From NCBI RefSeq assembly GCF_017316125.1, contig NZ_JAFLWA010000041.1, positions 1 through 53,627 of the forward strand: DNA of 53,627 bases, given 5' to 3'. Source of the stretch: Enterococcus sp. DIV0660C (GTDB taxonomy: Bacteria > Bacillota > Bacilli > Lactobacillales > Enterococcaceae). Both the position numbers and the translations under genes were made by a program. The notes beneath the pieces are model-generated. The model was not told the DNA's origin, ran no database searches, and saw nothing but the letters and a program-made list of their open reading frames with translations. This document shows, piece by piece, positions 18,039 through 28,423 of the stretch (positions are counted from its first letter, which is position 1; every line of letters begins with the position of its first letter).

Positions 18039-20447
18039 GTGGGAGTAATTGCAGAAGTGATTGTAGACGTACCGACGATGCAAACGGATCAACCTTTCAC
18101 GTATCTCGTTCCCTTCGTGTTAGAAGCGGAGTTACAAGTGGGAATGCGTGTGGAGGTTCCTTTCGGAAAAGGAGATCGTCATGTTCAAGGATTTGTTATT
18201 GGTTTGAATAATGAAGTTGCTCAGACTGATGTTCAATTGAAATCAATTATTCGCGTGCTGGATTTAGCACCCGTTGTTAATCAAGAACTATTAGCATTAG
18301 CCGACTACATGAAAACAATTACCTACGCATTCAAAATCACTTGTCTTCAAACGATGCTACCAAGTGTAATGAAGGCAGAGTATGATAAAATCATTTATCC
18401 TTTGAAACCATCAGTTGAAACACAAGAATTTTTTCGAGAACGAGAAGTGATTTCTTGGAAAGAAGCAGAGTCGTTAGGTGTTGTTTCGCAGTTGATGCAT
18501 TGGCGAAACAAGAAATTAGTTGATATCCGTTATGAAGTTCATACTAAAAATAAAGTGAAGACAATTCGAATGGTTCACTCACTTTTACAAGAAGAGCAGA
18601 TCGAAGAAGAGTGGGGAAAACTACGTCAAAATGCTAAAAAGCAAAAAGAATTATTACTTTGTTTGTCTGAAGTAGTTAAGGATGAACCACTTGCGTACTT
18701 TAAAGATAAAGGAATCAGTAGCGCTGTATTGAATCAAGGAAAAGAGAAGGGCTGGCTTCGTTTTGAAGAAGTCGAGCATTATCGTGATCCATATCAACAT
18801 CGTTCGTTTGAACAAACTAGTGCGTTAGATTTGAACCAAGAACAACAATTCGCAGTCGATCAAATCACTGATGCGTGTCAAACACAAAAAGAAACGATTT
18901 TTTTATTAGAAGGTATTACCGGAAGTGGAAAAACAGAAGTCTATCTGCAAAGTATTGCCGAAGTTTTAGATGCAAAAAAGACAGCTATCATGTTAGTACC
19001 TGAAATCGCATTGACCCCACAAATGGTTGAGCGATTCAAAGGACGTTTTGGAGAAGCCGTTGCGGTGTTACATAGTGGACTATCGCAAGGAGAAAAATAT
19101 GACGAGTGGCGTAAGATCGAACGAAATGAGGCACAAGTAGTCGTTGGTGCCCGCTCAGCGATTTTTGCACCGTTAGAAAATATTGGTCTAATTATTATCG
19201 ATGAAGAACATGAGTCGAGTTATAAACAAGACGAAACCCCACGCTATCATGCAAGGGACTTAGCTATTTGGCGGGGGAAATACCACCATTGTCCAGTATT
19301 ATTAGGAAGTGCGACACCTTCTCTTGAATCACGTGCAAGAGCACAAAAGGGTGTATATCAACTTCTGACTTTGAATAAACGAGCAAAAAGTAGTGCGCAA
19401 TTACCTGTAATTGACATTGTGGATATGCGAGAAGAATTTCAAAAACATAAAGCCGCAACTTTTTCTAGCCAGCTACAAGATAAAATTCAAGATCGTTTAG
19501 AGAAGAAGGAGCAGACGGTTCTATTATTAAATCGTCGCGGTTATTCTTCATTTGTTATGTGTCGCGACTGTGGTTTTGTTTTACCTTGCCCAAACTGTGA
19601 TATCTCTTTAACATTGCACATGGACAGTAAGTCAATGCGTTGCCATTACTGTGGACACGAAGAAGCAATTCCTCATCGTTGTCCAAATTGTGGTGGGAAT
19701 AAAATTCGCTATTATGGCACAGGTACACAGAAAGTGGAAGAAGAATTACAAACTTTGTATCCTGAAGCTCGTATTTTACGAATGGATGTTGATACTACTC
19801 GGAAAAAAGGAGCACATGAACGGATTTTGCAAAAATTTGGTGCGAAAGAAGCAGATATTCTTCTAGGAACACAGATGATTGCCAAAGGACTAGATTTTCC
19901 AGATGTAACTTTGGTAGGCGTTTTAAATGCGGATACGTCACTAAACTTGCCTGACTTTCGATCAAGTGAGCATACTTTTCAACTGTTAACACAAGTTTCA
20001 GGACGAGCTGGACGAGCTGAAAAAGCTGGTGAGGTAGTTATCCAAACCTTTAATCCAGAACATTACGCGATCGAGTTAGTAAAAGAGCAGAATTACGAAC
20101 GTTTTTATCAAAAGGAAATGCAAGTTCGTCATCGTGGGGGCTATCCACCGTATTACTTTACAGTGAAAATTACTACGAGCCATCCAGAAGAACAAGTAGC
20201 TGCAAAAAAAATCTTCCAGATTGCGCAATTGCTCAAACAGACGTTAAGTAACCAGAGTTTGATTTTAGGTCCAACACCAAGTATGATTTTGCGTGTGAAG
20301 AATCGTTATTATTATCAATTGATTATTAAATACAAGCACGAACCTCAGCTAGCAAATGTGTTGGATGATATTTTAGATAAAAGCCAAAAAGAACAACGCC
20401 AAGGATTATTTGTGGCGATCGATAATGAACCATTACATTTTATTTGA
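18039..20447 (+). CDS. priA: Primosomal protein N' (replication restart helicase PriA)
   Basis: Recognises stalled forks and reloads the replicative helicase. The 802 residues include an N-terminal DNA-binding part. The helicase core has Walker A GITGSGKTEVY near residue 289 and a DEEH box near 388. A zinc module from about residue 507 has paired cysteines (CRDCGFVLPCPNC, CHYCG, CPNCGG), and motif V/VI is QVSGRAGRAEK. The start is GTG 18039 after AAAGGAGGGG. The end is followed 13 bases later by def. Confidence 0.96.
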   Translation: MGVIAEVIVDVPTMQTDQPFTYLVPFVLEAELQVGMRVEVPFGKGDRHVQGFVIGLNNEVAQTDVQLKSIIRVLDLAPVVNQELLALADYMKTITYAFKITCLQTMLPSVMKAEYDKIIYPLKPSVETQEFFREREVISWKEAESLGVVSQLMHWRNKKLVDIRYEVHTKNKVKTIRMVHSLLQEEQIEEEWGKLRQNAKKQKELLLCLSEVVKDEPLAYFKDKGISSAVLNQGKEKGWLRFEEVEHYRDPYQHRSFEQTSALDLNQEQQFAVDQITDACQTQKETIFLLEGITGSGKTEVYLQSIAEVLDAKKTAIMLVPEIALTPQMVERFKGRFGEAVAVLHSGLSQGEKYDEWRKIERNEAQVVVGARSAIFAPLENIGLIIIDEEHESSYKQDETPRYHARDLAIWRGKYHHCPVLLGSATPSLESRARAQKGVYQLLTLNKRAKSSAQLPVIDIVDMREEFQKHKAATFSSQLQDKIQDRLEKKEQTVLLLNRRGYSSFVMCRDCGFVLPCPNCDISLTLHMDSKSMRCHYCGHEEAIPHRCPNCGGNKIRYYGTGTQKVEEELQTLYPEARILRMDVDTTRKKGAHERILQKFGAKEADILLGTQMIAKGLDFPDVTLVGVLNADTSLNLPDFRSSEHTFQLLTQVSGRAGRAEKAGEVVIQTFNPEHYAIELVKEQNYERFYQKEMQVRHRGGYPPYYFTVKITTSHPEEQVAAKKIFQIAQLLKQTLSNQSLILGPTPSMILRVKNRYYYQLIIKYKHEPQLANVLDDILDKSQKEQRQGLFVAIDNEPLHFI

Positions 20448-20460
20448 GAAAGGACACTAT

Positions 20461-20952
20461 ATGCGCTACCCAATCTTGATTCACCCAAATGATAAGTTAA
20501 AACGAACAGCTCAACCCATCGATGTCATCACCGATGAAACAGTTGCACTACTAGACGACCTGTATGAAACAATGGTTGCAATGGACGGTATTGGTATTGC
20601 AGCACCACAAGTAGGAAAAAATCTTCGTTTAGCAATCGTTGAAGTTGACGAAGGGGACAAATTTGAATTGATCAATCCTGAAATTATCGAAGCAAAAGGA
20701 GAAAGTTTAGATGTGGAAGGCTGCCTGAGTATTCCGCATGTTTATGGAACTGTGAAACGTGCAGATGAAGTAACCGTGCGTTATTTTGATCGTGAAGGTC
20801 AAGAAATGGAAGTAACAGCATTCGACTACTTAGCACGAGCATTTCAGCATGAAATCGATCATTTAGATGGTGTTTTGTTTGTTGAAAAAATGATTGAACA
20901 AATTCCTGAGGAAGAACTTGAAAAATATATGGAGGAGCACCTAAATGACTAA
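20461..20952 (+). CDS. def: Peptide deformylase
   Basis: Removes the formyl group from nascent proteins using a metal ion. All three family motifs are present: GIGIAAPQVG, EGCLSIP and HEIDHLDG, with Cys and two His as metal ligands. ATG 20461 gives 163 residues, the size of the fmt-linked (DefA-type) deformylase. An upstream in-frame ATG would lie inside priA without a better ribosome-binding site. It overlaps fmt by eight bases, so deformylation and formylation genes are coupled. Enterococci often carry a second deformylase elsewhere. Confidence 0.94.
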   Translation: MRYPILIHPNDKLKRTAQPIDVITDETVALLDDLYETMVAMDGIGIAAPQVGKNLRLAIVEVDEGDKFELINPEIIEAKGESLDVEGCLSIPHVYGTVKRADEVTVRYFDREGQEMEVTAFDYLARAFQHEIDHLDGVLFVEKMIEQIPEEELEKYMEEHLND

Positions 20953-21886
20953 TATTGTATTTATGGGAACACCAGCTTTTTCTGTCCCAATACTAGAAGG
21001 ATTATTGGAAGCTGGCTATACAGTTCAAGCTGTAGTGACACAGCCTGACCGACCAGTCGGTAGAAAAAAAGTGATCACGCCAACACCAGTCAAAGAAGCG
21101 GCATTAAAGCATGGGTTACTGGTACTACAACCAGAAAAAATCTCCGGCTCAGAAGAAATGAAAAAAATCATCGAATTACAACCAGACATTTTGATTACGG
21201 CTGCGTTCGGTCAATTTTTGCCAGAAAAACTACTTCAAGTTCCTAAACACGGAGCAATCAATGTCCATGCCTCTTTATTACCTAAATATCGTGGAGGAGC
21301 ACCTGTGCACTATTCGATTATCAATGGTGAAAAAGAAACTGGTGTAACCATTATGGAAATGATAAAAAAAATGGATGCAGGTGGTATTTTTGCGCAAGAA
21401 AGTTTGCCGATTACCAAACAAGATGATGTTGGGACAATGTTTGATAAATTAAGTTTATTGGGAAAAGAACTCTTATTAAAAACATTACCAAGTATTTTAG
21501 ATGGTAGTTTAGCACCAACTCCTCAAGATGAAGAAAAAGTGACCTTTTCTCCTAATATTACAAGAGAGCAAGAAGCAATCGACTGGAATAAAACAGCCGA
21601 AGAAGTTGATAATCAAGTACGCGGAATGCGCCCTTGGCCAATTGCTTTTACAACGTATGAAGATGTTCGTTGGAAATTACTAGTGGTGGAACCACTTCAA
21701 GAGAAAACAACCGAAGTTCCCGGTACGATTATTCGCAAAGACAAGAAGAATCTTTGGATCGCGTGTGGTAATCAAACAGTATTAGCAATCAAAGAATTAC
21801 AACCTGCAGGTAAAGGGAAGCAGACCATTCAAGCGTTTCTAAATGGCAGCGGACAACATGTAACGGTTGGACAGCAGGTGAAATAA
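20945..21886 (+). CDS. fmt: Methionyl-tRNA formyltransferase
   Basis: Adds a formyl group from 10-formyl-THF to initiator Met-tRNA. The N-terminal catalytic domain has FMGTPAFSVP, the NVHASLLPKYRGGAP segment with the catalytic His, and the formyl-folate region. The C-terminal OB-like domain spans about residues 210-313. The length is 313, as usual. TAATG overlaps its stop codon with the rsmB start, giving tight coupling. Confidence 0.96.
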   Translation: MTNIVFMGTPAFSVPILEGLLEAGYTVQAVVTQPDRPVGRKKVITPTPVKEAALKHGLLVLQPEKISGSEEMKKIIELQPDILITAAFGQFLPEKLLQVPKHGAINVHASLLPKYRGGAPVHYSIINGEKETGVTIMEMIKKMDAGGIFAQESLPITKQDDVGTMFDKLSLLGKELLLKTLPSILDGSLAPTPQDEEKVTFSPNITREQEAIDWNKTAEEVDNQVRGMRPWPIAFTTYEDVRWKLLVVEPLQEKTTEVPGTIIRKDKKNLWIACGNQTVLAIKELQPAGKGKQTIQAFLNGSGQHVTVGQQVK

Positions 21887-23244
21887 TGGCAAAAATCCCA
21901 AATAGTATGAAGAAATCTGTACGCTATATGGCTTTAATGACCTTAGAAAGAGTTTCTAAAGGTGGGGCGTATTCCAATCTTTTATTAAATGAAATGATTA
22001 ACAAAGGAAAGCTTAATCCAAAAGACATTGGCTTATTTACAGAACTTGTTTATGGAACGATTAGTCACCAATTATTACTTGAATTTTATATCACGCCTTT
22101 TATTGCTAAAGCAAAAAAAGTAGATGAATGGGTCAAAACATTGCTACTCTTGTCTGTTTACCAGTTGGAATTTTTAGACAAGGTTCCAGACCATGCGATT
22201 TTGAATGAAGCAGTAGAAATTGCAAAAGTAAAAGGAAACCCTGGAACAGGAAAATTCGTGAATGGCGTATTGAGAAGCTACCAACGTCAAGGAAAACCTG
22301 ATGTAGAAGCAATCAAGGATCCCATAGAACGATTGGCAGTGAAAATCAGTTTACCTGTTTGGTTGACGCAACGTTTTATCGATCAAATTGGGTTTGATGA
22401 AACAGAAAAACTGGGTCATTCACTTTATGTGCCGAGTCATGCAAGCGGACGCGTTGATGTTCGTCGTCTTTCACGTGAACAAGCAATTGCTGTTTTAAAT
22501 GAAGAAGAGATTTCTGTGAAAGAAAGCCAAGTTAGCCCTTATGGTGTTGTTGCCGAAAAAGGTCATCTAGCTTCTAGTTCATTATTTCATGACGGTTTGC
22601 TAACAGTTCAAGATGAGAGCTCAATGCTAGTTGCACCAGCAATGCAAATTGAACCAGAACATCACGTACTGGATGCGTGTGCTGCGCCTGGTGGCAAGAC
22701 GACGCATATTGCGACATTTTTAGATTCAACATGTGGCGGCGAAGTGATTGCTCTCGATGTCCATGATCATAAAGTAAAACTCATTGAAGAAAATGCAGCT
22801 CGTTTAAATGTCTCTTCAGCAGTTTTTGCACAAAAAATGGATGCGCGAGAAGTACAACAAACTTTTGAACCAGAACAATTCGATCGTATTTTAGTCGATG
22901 CGCCATGTTCAGGTTTAGGCTTGTTACGTCGAAAACCAGACATCCGCTATAAAAAAAATCCACAAGATTTAGAAAATTTACCTAAAATTCAATTAGCAAT
23001 TTTGGAAAGCTGTGCTCCTACGTTAAAAACGTCAGGAATCTTGACTTATAGCACATGCACCATTCTAGCTGATGAAAATCAAGGGGTCATTGCGGCTTTC
23101 TTGAAACGCCACCCTGAATTTGAAAGGATTGATGTTTTAGTGAGTCCTGTGCTAAAATCATCAATCGAAGATAAAATGTTAACTTTGTATCCACATCAAT
23201 TTAATACAGATGGCTTTTTTATCTGTTGTTTGCGTAAAAAGTAA
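21886..23244 (+). CDS. rsmB: 16S rRNA m5C967 methyltransferase RsmB
   Basis: Methylates a cytosine in 16S rRNA using S-adenosylmethionine. The 452 residues comprise an N-terminal NusB-like RNA-binding domain (about 1-150) and a Rossmann methyltransferase domain. The latter has the SAM motif DACAAPGGKT and the two cysteine motifs DAPCSGLG and TYSTCT. The start codon overlaps the fmt stop by one base. The Bacillus rlmN that normally follows is absent and prpC comes next. Confidence 0.95.
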   Translation: MAKIPNSMKKSVRYMALMTLERVSKGGAYSNLLLNEMINKGKLNPKDIGLFTELVYGTISHQLLLEFYITPFIAKAKKVDEWVKTLLLLSVYQLEFLDKVPDHAILNEAVEIAKVKGNPGTGKFVNGVLRSYQRQGKPDVEAIKDPIERLAVKISLPVWLTQRFIDQIGFDETEKLGHSLYVPSHASGRVDVRRLSREQAIAVLNEEEISVKESQVSPYGVVAEKGHLASSSLFHDGLLTVQDESSMLVAPAMQIEPEHHVLDACAAPGGKTTHIATFLDSTCGGEVIALDVHDHKVKLIEENAARLNVSSAVFAQKMDAREVQQTFEPEQFDRILVDAPCSGLGLLRRKPDIRYKKNPQDLENLPKIQLAILESCAPTLKTSGILTYSTCTILADENQGVIAAFLKRHPEFERIDVLVSPVLKSSIEDKMLTLYPHQFNTDGFFICCLRKK

Positions 23245-23256
23245 TGAGGTGAAGAA

Positions 23257-23997
23257 ATGCAAATTGAATTTCAATCAGATGTAGGAAGACGCCGTAATAC
23301 AAACCAAGACTATGCGAATGTATTTACTAATCAAGAAGGAATTAAGCTGGCAGTTTTAGCTGATGGAATGGGGGGGCATCGTGCAGGTGACATTGCCAGT
23401 CAAATGGCTGTGACCAATTTAGGTGCTGACTGGGAAGAACAAACACTAAAAGATAGTGAGAAAATTGCCCAGTGGTTTATTCAAACAATCCAAAATGAAA
23501 ATGTTAAAATTTATCAGCGAGGACAGGAAAAGTCAGAATACAATGGGATGGGCACAACAATTGTTGCTGTTGCTTTATCAGATACAAGATTTACGATTGC
23601 AAATGTTGGAGATAGTCGTGCCTATTTAGTGCGCGAAGATCAACTAAAACAGTTAACAGAGGATCATTCATTAGTAAATGAACTAGTTAAGTCTGGTGAA
23701 ATCAGTCAAGAAATGGCAGTGAACCATCCAAGAAAAAATATTTTGACACGATCGGTAGGAATGCCGGGAACGGTTGAAGTAGATGTCGCAACTTATTCTT
23801 GGCAACTTGGGGATCGATTATTACTTTGCTCAGATGGGCTTACTAATATGTTGTCGGAAGAAATGATTGGATCAATTATTGATGGTACAGGTTCGCTTAC
23901 GGACAAAGTAAAAGAATTGATTGATCGTGCAAACGAGGCAGGTGGTGCTGATAACATTACTGCACTCCTTATCGAGTATAAGGAGGACTGTGCATGA
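23257..23997 (+). CDS. prpC: PP2C-type protein phosphatase (Stp/IreP)
   Basis: Dephosphorylates targets of the adjacent PASTA kinase, and its E. faecalis counterpart is IreP. It is a 246-residue PPM phosphatase with all metal-binding motifs: [32 protein letters not shown] and GGADNIT. It begins 12 bases after rsmB with GAGGTG upstream and overlaps the kinase by four bases (ATGA). This is the usual matched phosphatase-kinase pair. Confidence 0.95.
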   Translation: MQIEFQSDVGRRRNTNQDYANVFTNQEGIKLAVLADGMGGHRAGDIASQMAVTNLGADWEEQTLKDSEKIAQWFIQTIQNENVKIYQRGQEKSEYNGMGTTIVAVALSDTRFTIANVGDSRAYLVREDQLKQLTEDHSLVNELVKSGEISQEMAVNHPRKNILTRSVGMPGTVEVDVATYSWQLGDRLLLCSDGLTNMLSEEMIGSIIDGTGSLTDKVKELIDRANEAGGADNITALLIEYKEDCA

Positions 23998-26042
23998 TCG
24001 AGTTAGGCAAGAAACTAAATGGACGTTATCAAATTACTGGCAATATTGGCAGTGGCGGAATGGCAAATGTCTTCTTAGCCCATGATTTAATCTTAGATCG
24101 TGATGTCGCTGTCAAGGTTTTGCGATTTGACTTTCAAAACGACAAAACTGCTATCCGTAGATTTCAAAGAGAAGCGTTAGCAGCAACTGAATTGGTCCAT
24201 CCCAACATCGTGAGTGTATACGATGTTGGGGAAGAAGCGGATATGCAGTATTTGGTAATGGAATATGTGAAAGGGATGGATCTCAAACGATACATCCAAA
24301 CCCATTATCCAATTCCTTATCAAACAGCTGTTGATATTATGCAACAAATTTTATCAGCGATTTCGTTGGCACATAATCACCAAATCATTCATCGCGATTT
24401 AAAACCTCAAAATATTTTAATTGACCACGAAGGTGTCGTGAAGATTACTGATTTTGGTATTGCGATTGCATTATCTGAAACATCAATTACCCAAACAAAT
24501 ACAATGCTAGGCTCCGTACATTACTTGTCACCTGAACAAGCAAGAGGAAGTATGGCTACTAAGCAATCTGATATTTATGCGCTTGGAATTATTCTTTATG
24601 AAATGTTGACAGGAAGCGTGCCGTTTGATGGTGAATCAGCAGTAACGATTGCCTTGAAACATTTTCAAGATGAATTACCTTCGATTAAAGCAATTGACCC
24701 TGGAGCGCCACAAGCATTGGAAAACGTTGTATTGAAAGCAACTGCTAAAGAACCAACTGATCGTTATTTGACAGCTGATGAAATGAATGAAGATTTAGCA
24801 ACCGTTCTTTCGCCTGCGCGTGCGAATGAGCCGAAGTGGGAACCACAAGCTATGTTGAACGAGACAAAAGTGCTGACGCCAATTGATGCAGATTCGCCAA
24901 TGCCAGATTCATTTAAATCGATGCGTTTACCAGATGAACATGACGTTTGGGAACAACCGAATCAACCGCCAGAAGAAGAGGAAGAAAAACCAAAGAAAAA
25001 ACGAAAAAAATGGTGGATTTTACTCCTTCTTGTTTTACTCGGATTAGGTATCGGTGCTGGTGTGTTTTTTGCTTCTGGCGGCCGAGGTGAAGTGGAAGTG
25101 CCAGATGTTTCAGATTTAACAGAAGCAGCAGCTCGAACAGTTTTGGAAAATGCGAATCTAAAAGTAGCAAGTAAAACAGAAGAAATTGCTGATGATAAAA
25201 TTGAAGAAGGAAATGTGGTTAAAACAGATCCTGCAGCAGAAACAACTGTGAAAAAGAATCGCGAAATAAAATTATATTTAAGTAGTGGCTCTAAAAAAAT
25301 CAAATTAAAAGATTACACAGGCGTAAGTTATGATGAGGCGAAAGCCAACTTAATTGACTTAGGATTTTCAGAGGAACAAATTAAGTCGGAAGAAGAGTAT
25401 AGTTCTGAAGTTGAGAAGGACATGATTATTTCTCAGACACCTACAGACGGAGAAGTTGATCCAGATTCTGATACGATTACTTTCAAAGTGAGCAAGGGAG
25501 TCAAACCTGTCTTTTTATATAATCATACGGGTGAAAACTATGATGAAGTTTATAGTACACTCCTAGCTGCAGGATTTTTAGCATCAAATATTAGTGTGAG
25601 TTATGACTATAGTAATACAATAGCTGCGGGAAATATTATTAGCCAAACTCCTAGCTCAGGAGAATTTACAGCGGCTGAAACAGCTGTTAGTTTTGTAGTC
25701 AGCCAAGGCGCCGAAGAAAAACCAAGTCGTCTAAATGATATCTCAGGTTATTCGAAGAGCGAAGCACAAAATTATTTATCTGGAATTGGTGCTGAATATA
25801 TTGGACACGAAACTTCTGAATACTCGGATACTGTTGACAAGGATAAAGTTATTCGAACTAATCCAGGAGTCGGTGCAAGTATTAATAAAGGTGACATCGT
25901 AAGCGTTGTTTATTCTAAGGGACCAGATCCAACGAAAGTTTCTTCAAAAGATTCTTCGGAAAAAAATTCCTCAAGTAGTTCAACAAAAGAAACAACAGAT
26001 GGGTCAGAAAAATCAACCGAAGAAAATAAATCACAAGAGTAA
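23994..26042 (+). CDS. prkC: PASTA-domain Ser/Thr protein kinase (PrkC/IreK)
   Basis: Membrane kinase that senses muropeptides or lipid II and controls cell-wall homeostasis. In enterococci it supports intrinsic cephalosporin resistance. The kinase domain covers about residues 1-275, with [27 protein letters not shown] and the SPEQARG activation end. A Lys/Arg-rich juxtamembrane stretch precedes one transmembrane helix at about 340-361. Four extracellular PASTA repeats follow, then a Ser/Thr/Glu-rich tail. E. faecalis IreK has five PASTA repeats as I recall it, so this 682-residue version appears one shorter. Confidence 0.96.
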   Translation: MIELGKKLNGRYQITGNIGSGGMANVFLAHDLILDRDVAVKVLRFDFQNDKTAIRRFQREALAATELVHPNIVSVYDVGEEADMQYLVMEYVKGMDLKRYIQTHYPIPYQTAVDIMQQILSAISLAHNHQIIHRDLKPQNILIDHEGVVKITDFGIAIALSETSITQTNTMLGSVHYLSPEQARGSMATKQSDIYALGIILYEMLTGSVPFDGESAVTIALKHFQDELPSIKAIDPGAPQALENVVLKATAKEPTDRYLTADEMNEDLATVLSPARANEPKWEPQAMLNETKVLTPIDADSPMPDSFKSMRLPDEHDVWEQPNQPPEEEEEKPKKKRKKWWILLLLVLLGLGIGAGVFFASGGRGEVEVPDVSDLTEAAARTVLENANLKVASKTEEIADDKIEEGNVVKTDPAAETTVKKNREIKLYLSSGSKKIKLKDYTGVSYDEAKANLIDLGFSEEQIKSEEEYSSEVEKDMIISQTPTDGEVDPDSDTITFKVSKGVKPVFLYNHTGENYDEVYSTLLAAGFLASNISVSYDYSNTIAAGNIISQTPSSGEFTAAETAVSFVVSQGAEEKPSRLNDISGYSKSEAQNYLSGIGAEYIGHETSEYSDTVDKDKVIRTNPGVGASINKGDIVSVVYSKGPDPTKVSSKDSSEKNSSSSSTKETTDGSEKSTEENKSQE

Positions 26043-26079
26043 ATGCAGATGTCTTGAAACAGTAATTGAATTAAGTACA

Positions 26080-26127
26080 AAAGAATTATGTTGTTAGTGA
26101 AAATCTAATGACATAATTCTTTTTTTG
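26080..26127 (+). terminator. Terminator after prkC
   Basis: AAAGAATTATG pairs with CATAATTCTTT, with inner pairing of TTAG and CTAA, followed by a T-run. Confidence 0.8.
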
Positions 26128-26224
26128 TGCACAAAGGAAAAAAGAAATTTTTTAGAGCGTAATAAGTTTGCTTGTTAAGGCATAAGAATTCTTTTTCCTG
26201 TGTTAAAATAAATAAAAAACGGAG

Positions 26225-27121
26225 GTGGCACAAATCAGAGGACAAATTAGAAAAGCAATCAGTGGTTTTTATTATGTTTACGCAGATGGGAAAACCTACC
26301 AAACACGAGGAAGAGGGAATTTCCGTAATCGAAATATCAGTCCATTAGTTGGTGACCAAGTCATTTTTGAAAGTGAAAATAAAACAGATGGCTATTTACT
26401 AGAAGTTTTGCCACGAAAAAATCAATTAGTAAGACCGCCTGTGACGAATGTTGATTTAGGTGTGATCGTCACAAGTTTAGTTGAACCGAATTTTTCAGCG
26501 AATTTATTGGATCGTTTTTTAGTGATGCTCGAATATGAAATGATCCGACCAATTATTTTTCTAACAAAAACGGACTTAGCACCGAACGATCCAAAAATTG
26601 AAGAGATCAAAAAAGTCTATGAAAAAATTGGTTATCCAGTCATAGTACCGAAACAACCAGGAGATACAGACGAATTAATTCGTTATTTTCCAGACCAGTT
26701 AACTGTTTTTATGGGGCAGTCAGGGGCAGGTAAATCAACTTTACTTAATCAAATTTCGCCAGAATTACAGTTAGCAACAGCAGAAATCTCAGATTCTCTT
26801 GGCCGAGGAAAGCATACAACGCGTCATGTTGAATTAATTCCGTTGTACGATGGATTAGTCGCTGATACACCAGGTTTTAGTTCGATTGACTTTCTGACGA
26901 TTGAAGCAACGGAATTACCAAAGCAATTTCCAGAATTTGTTGAAGCGTCTACACACTGTCGTTTCCGTGAATGCATGCACGCGAAAGAACCTGGGTGTGA
27001 GGTCAAGCATCGAGTGGAAAATGGAGAAATCGCACAAACACGCTATGATAACTATTTGCAATTTTTACAAGAGGTTGAAAAACGAAGACCCATTTACAAA
27101 AAAGAGAGTAAAAGAAAATAG
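26225..27121 (+). CDS. rsgA: Ribosome small-subunit-dependent GTPase A
   Basis: A circularly permuted GTPase that helps mature the 30S subunit. An N-terminal OB fold is followed by the permuted G motifs, with TKTDL before the P-loop GQSGAGKSTLLN and then DTPGFSS. A C-terminal zinc site CRFRECMHAKEPGC with a His completes it. The start is doubtful. GTG 26225 is the only standard in-frame codon, but it lies inside the GGAGGT ribosome-binding site (26221-26226). The codon with proper spacing is ATC 26234, which also fits the short M-x-GQI start I recall for homologues. It follows the prkC terminator. Confidence 0.92.
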   Translation: MAQIRGQIRKAISGFYYVYADGKTYQTRGRGNFRNRNISPLVGDQVIFESENKTDGYLLEVLPRKNQLVRPPVTNVDLGVIVTSLVEPNFSANLLDRFLVMLEYEMIRPIIFLTKTDLAPNDPKIEEIKKVYEKIGYPVIVPKQPGDTDELIRYFPDQLTVFMGQSGAGKSTLLNQISPELQLATAEISDSLGRGKHTTRHVELIPLYDGLVADTPGFSSIDFLTIEATELPKQFPEFVEASTHCRFRECMHAKEPGCEVKHRVENGEIAQTRYDNYLQFLQEVEKRRPIYKKESKRK

Positions 27122-27132
27122 GGGGAAATCAA

Positions 27133-27783
27133 ATGAAATTAGCACCATCAATTTTAAGCGCAGACTTTGCCAATTTACAACGTGATATTGAATTGGTAGA
27201 AAAAGGTGGAGCAGATTACATCCATGTCGATGTTATGGATGGCCAATTTGTACCAAACATTACATTAGGACCCAATGTTGTTCAAGCAATCCGTCCAGTG
27301 ACCAAATTACCTTTGGATGTCCATTTAATGATCGTAAATCCAGAAAATTATATTACGGATTTCGCGAAAGCCGGTTCCGACATTATTACTGTCCATGCTG
27401 AATCAACACCACATATTCATCGAGCTGTTCAAATGATCAATGATCTAGGAGTAAAATCGGGTGTGGTAATCAATCCCGGTACACCGGTTTCTGCAATTCA
27501 ACATGTATTGTCTATTGTGGATCAAGTCTTGGTTATGACGGTAAATCCTGGTTTTGGAGGTCAAAGTTTTATTGAAGAAACAGTTGTTAAAATCGTTGAA
27601 TTAGATTTGCTTCGTCAAGAAAACGGATATCATTACGCAATCGAAGTTGACGGTGGAATTGTTCCAGAAACAGCGAAAATTTGTAAAGAGGCAGGAGCGG
27701 ATGTTTTTGTAGCAGGTTCCTACATCTATGCCTCAGAAGATCCAATCCATCAAATCAATCAATTAAAAGAGGCATTGAGCTAA
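27133..27783 (+). CDS. rpe: Ribulose-phosphate 3-epimerase
   Basis: Interconverts ribulose 5-phosphate and xylulose 5-phosphate in the pentose phosphate pathway. It is a TIM barrel of 216 residues with APSILSADF, the metal ligands in HVDVMDGQFVPN and DVHLM, the MTVNPGFGGQ loop, and EVDGG near the C-terminus. It lies 11 bases after rsgA and one base before thiN, so the three genes are co-transcribed. Confidence 0.96.
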   Translation: MKLAPSILSADFANLQRDIELVEKGGADYIHVDVMDGQFVPNITLGPNVVQAIRPVTKLPLDVHLMIVNPENYITDFAKAGSDIITVHAESTPHIHRAVQMINDLGVKSGVVINPGTPVSAIQHVLSIVDQVLVMTVNPGFGGQSFIEETVVKIVELDLLRQENGYHYAIEVDGGIVPETAKICKEAGADVFVAGSYIYASEDPIHQINQLKEALS

Positions 27784-27784
27784 A

Positions 27785-28423
27785 ATGAAAATTTTGTTAG
27801 CAGCAGGAGGGTCACCTCGAAAATGGCCAGAGATAACAAGCTCTGAGTATGACTATCATGTTGGTATTGACCGTGGAGCGTTATATTTGTTGCAACAAGG
27901 GTTATCTGTGGAAATCGCTGTAGGTGATTTTGATTCGTTGAACGAGGAAGAACGTACTTATGTTTTTTCGCAAGCAGAGTTGATCATCCAATCACCAGCA
28001 GAAAAAGACGACACGGACACTCAATTAGCATTGGCTTCCACATTCGAACGCTACCCTGAGGCAGAATACACTTTAGTGGGGGCTACTGGTGGTCGCTTAG
28101 ATCATTTGCTATCTAACTTGTGGTTGGGACTGGAACCACGATTTCAGCCATATATCCAGCGATTGACTTTGGCAGATCGTCAAAACAATTTGAGTTATTA
28201 TTTGCCAGGCAGTTATTCGATTAAAAAAATACCAGAAATGAAATACTTGGCTTACTGTTGTTTGACGCCTGTCAGTCATCTGAATATCAAAGAAAGTAAA
28301 TACGAATTGGAAGATACCACTGTTGCTCAGCCAACTTCATATGCAAGTAATGAATTTGTTTCTGATACAGCTAAATTTTCATTTGAAACGGGTGTAGTAG
28401 CTGTAATTCAAAGCAAAGATTAA
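27785..28423 (+). CDS. thiN: Thiamine pyrophosphokinase
   Basis: Converts thiamine to thiamine diphosphate, the cofactor of transketolase in the same pathway as rpe. The 212-residue protein shows the family motifs VGIDRGALYLL, VGDFDS and the SPAEKDDTDTQLAL block that binds ATP and metal, then GATGGRLDH. It is adjacent to rpe with no gap. No TPP riboswitch is visible upstream, and transcription must come from the rsgA promoter or beyond. Confidence 0.93.
   Translation: MKILLAAGGSPRKWPEITSSEYDYHVGIDRGALYLLQQGLSVEIAVGDFDSLNEEERTYVFSQAELIIQSPAEKDDTDTQLALASTFERYPEAEYTLVGATGGRLDHLLSNLWLGLEPRFQPYIQRLTLADRQNNLSYYLPGSYSIKKIPEMKYLAYCCLTPVSHLNIKESKYELEDTTVAQPTSYASNEFVSDTAKFSFETGVVAVIQSKD

Noticed and set aside
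24913-25303. Leu- or Ser/Phe-rich frames on the minus strand under prkC
   Set aside because: They mirror the Glu/Lys-rich linker of the kinase gene and have no ribosome-binding site.
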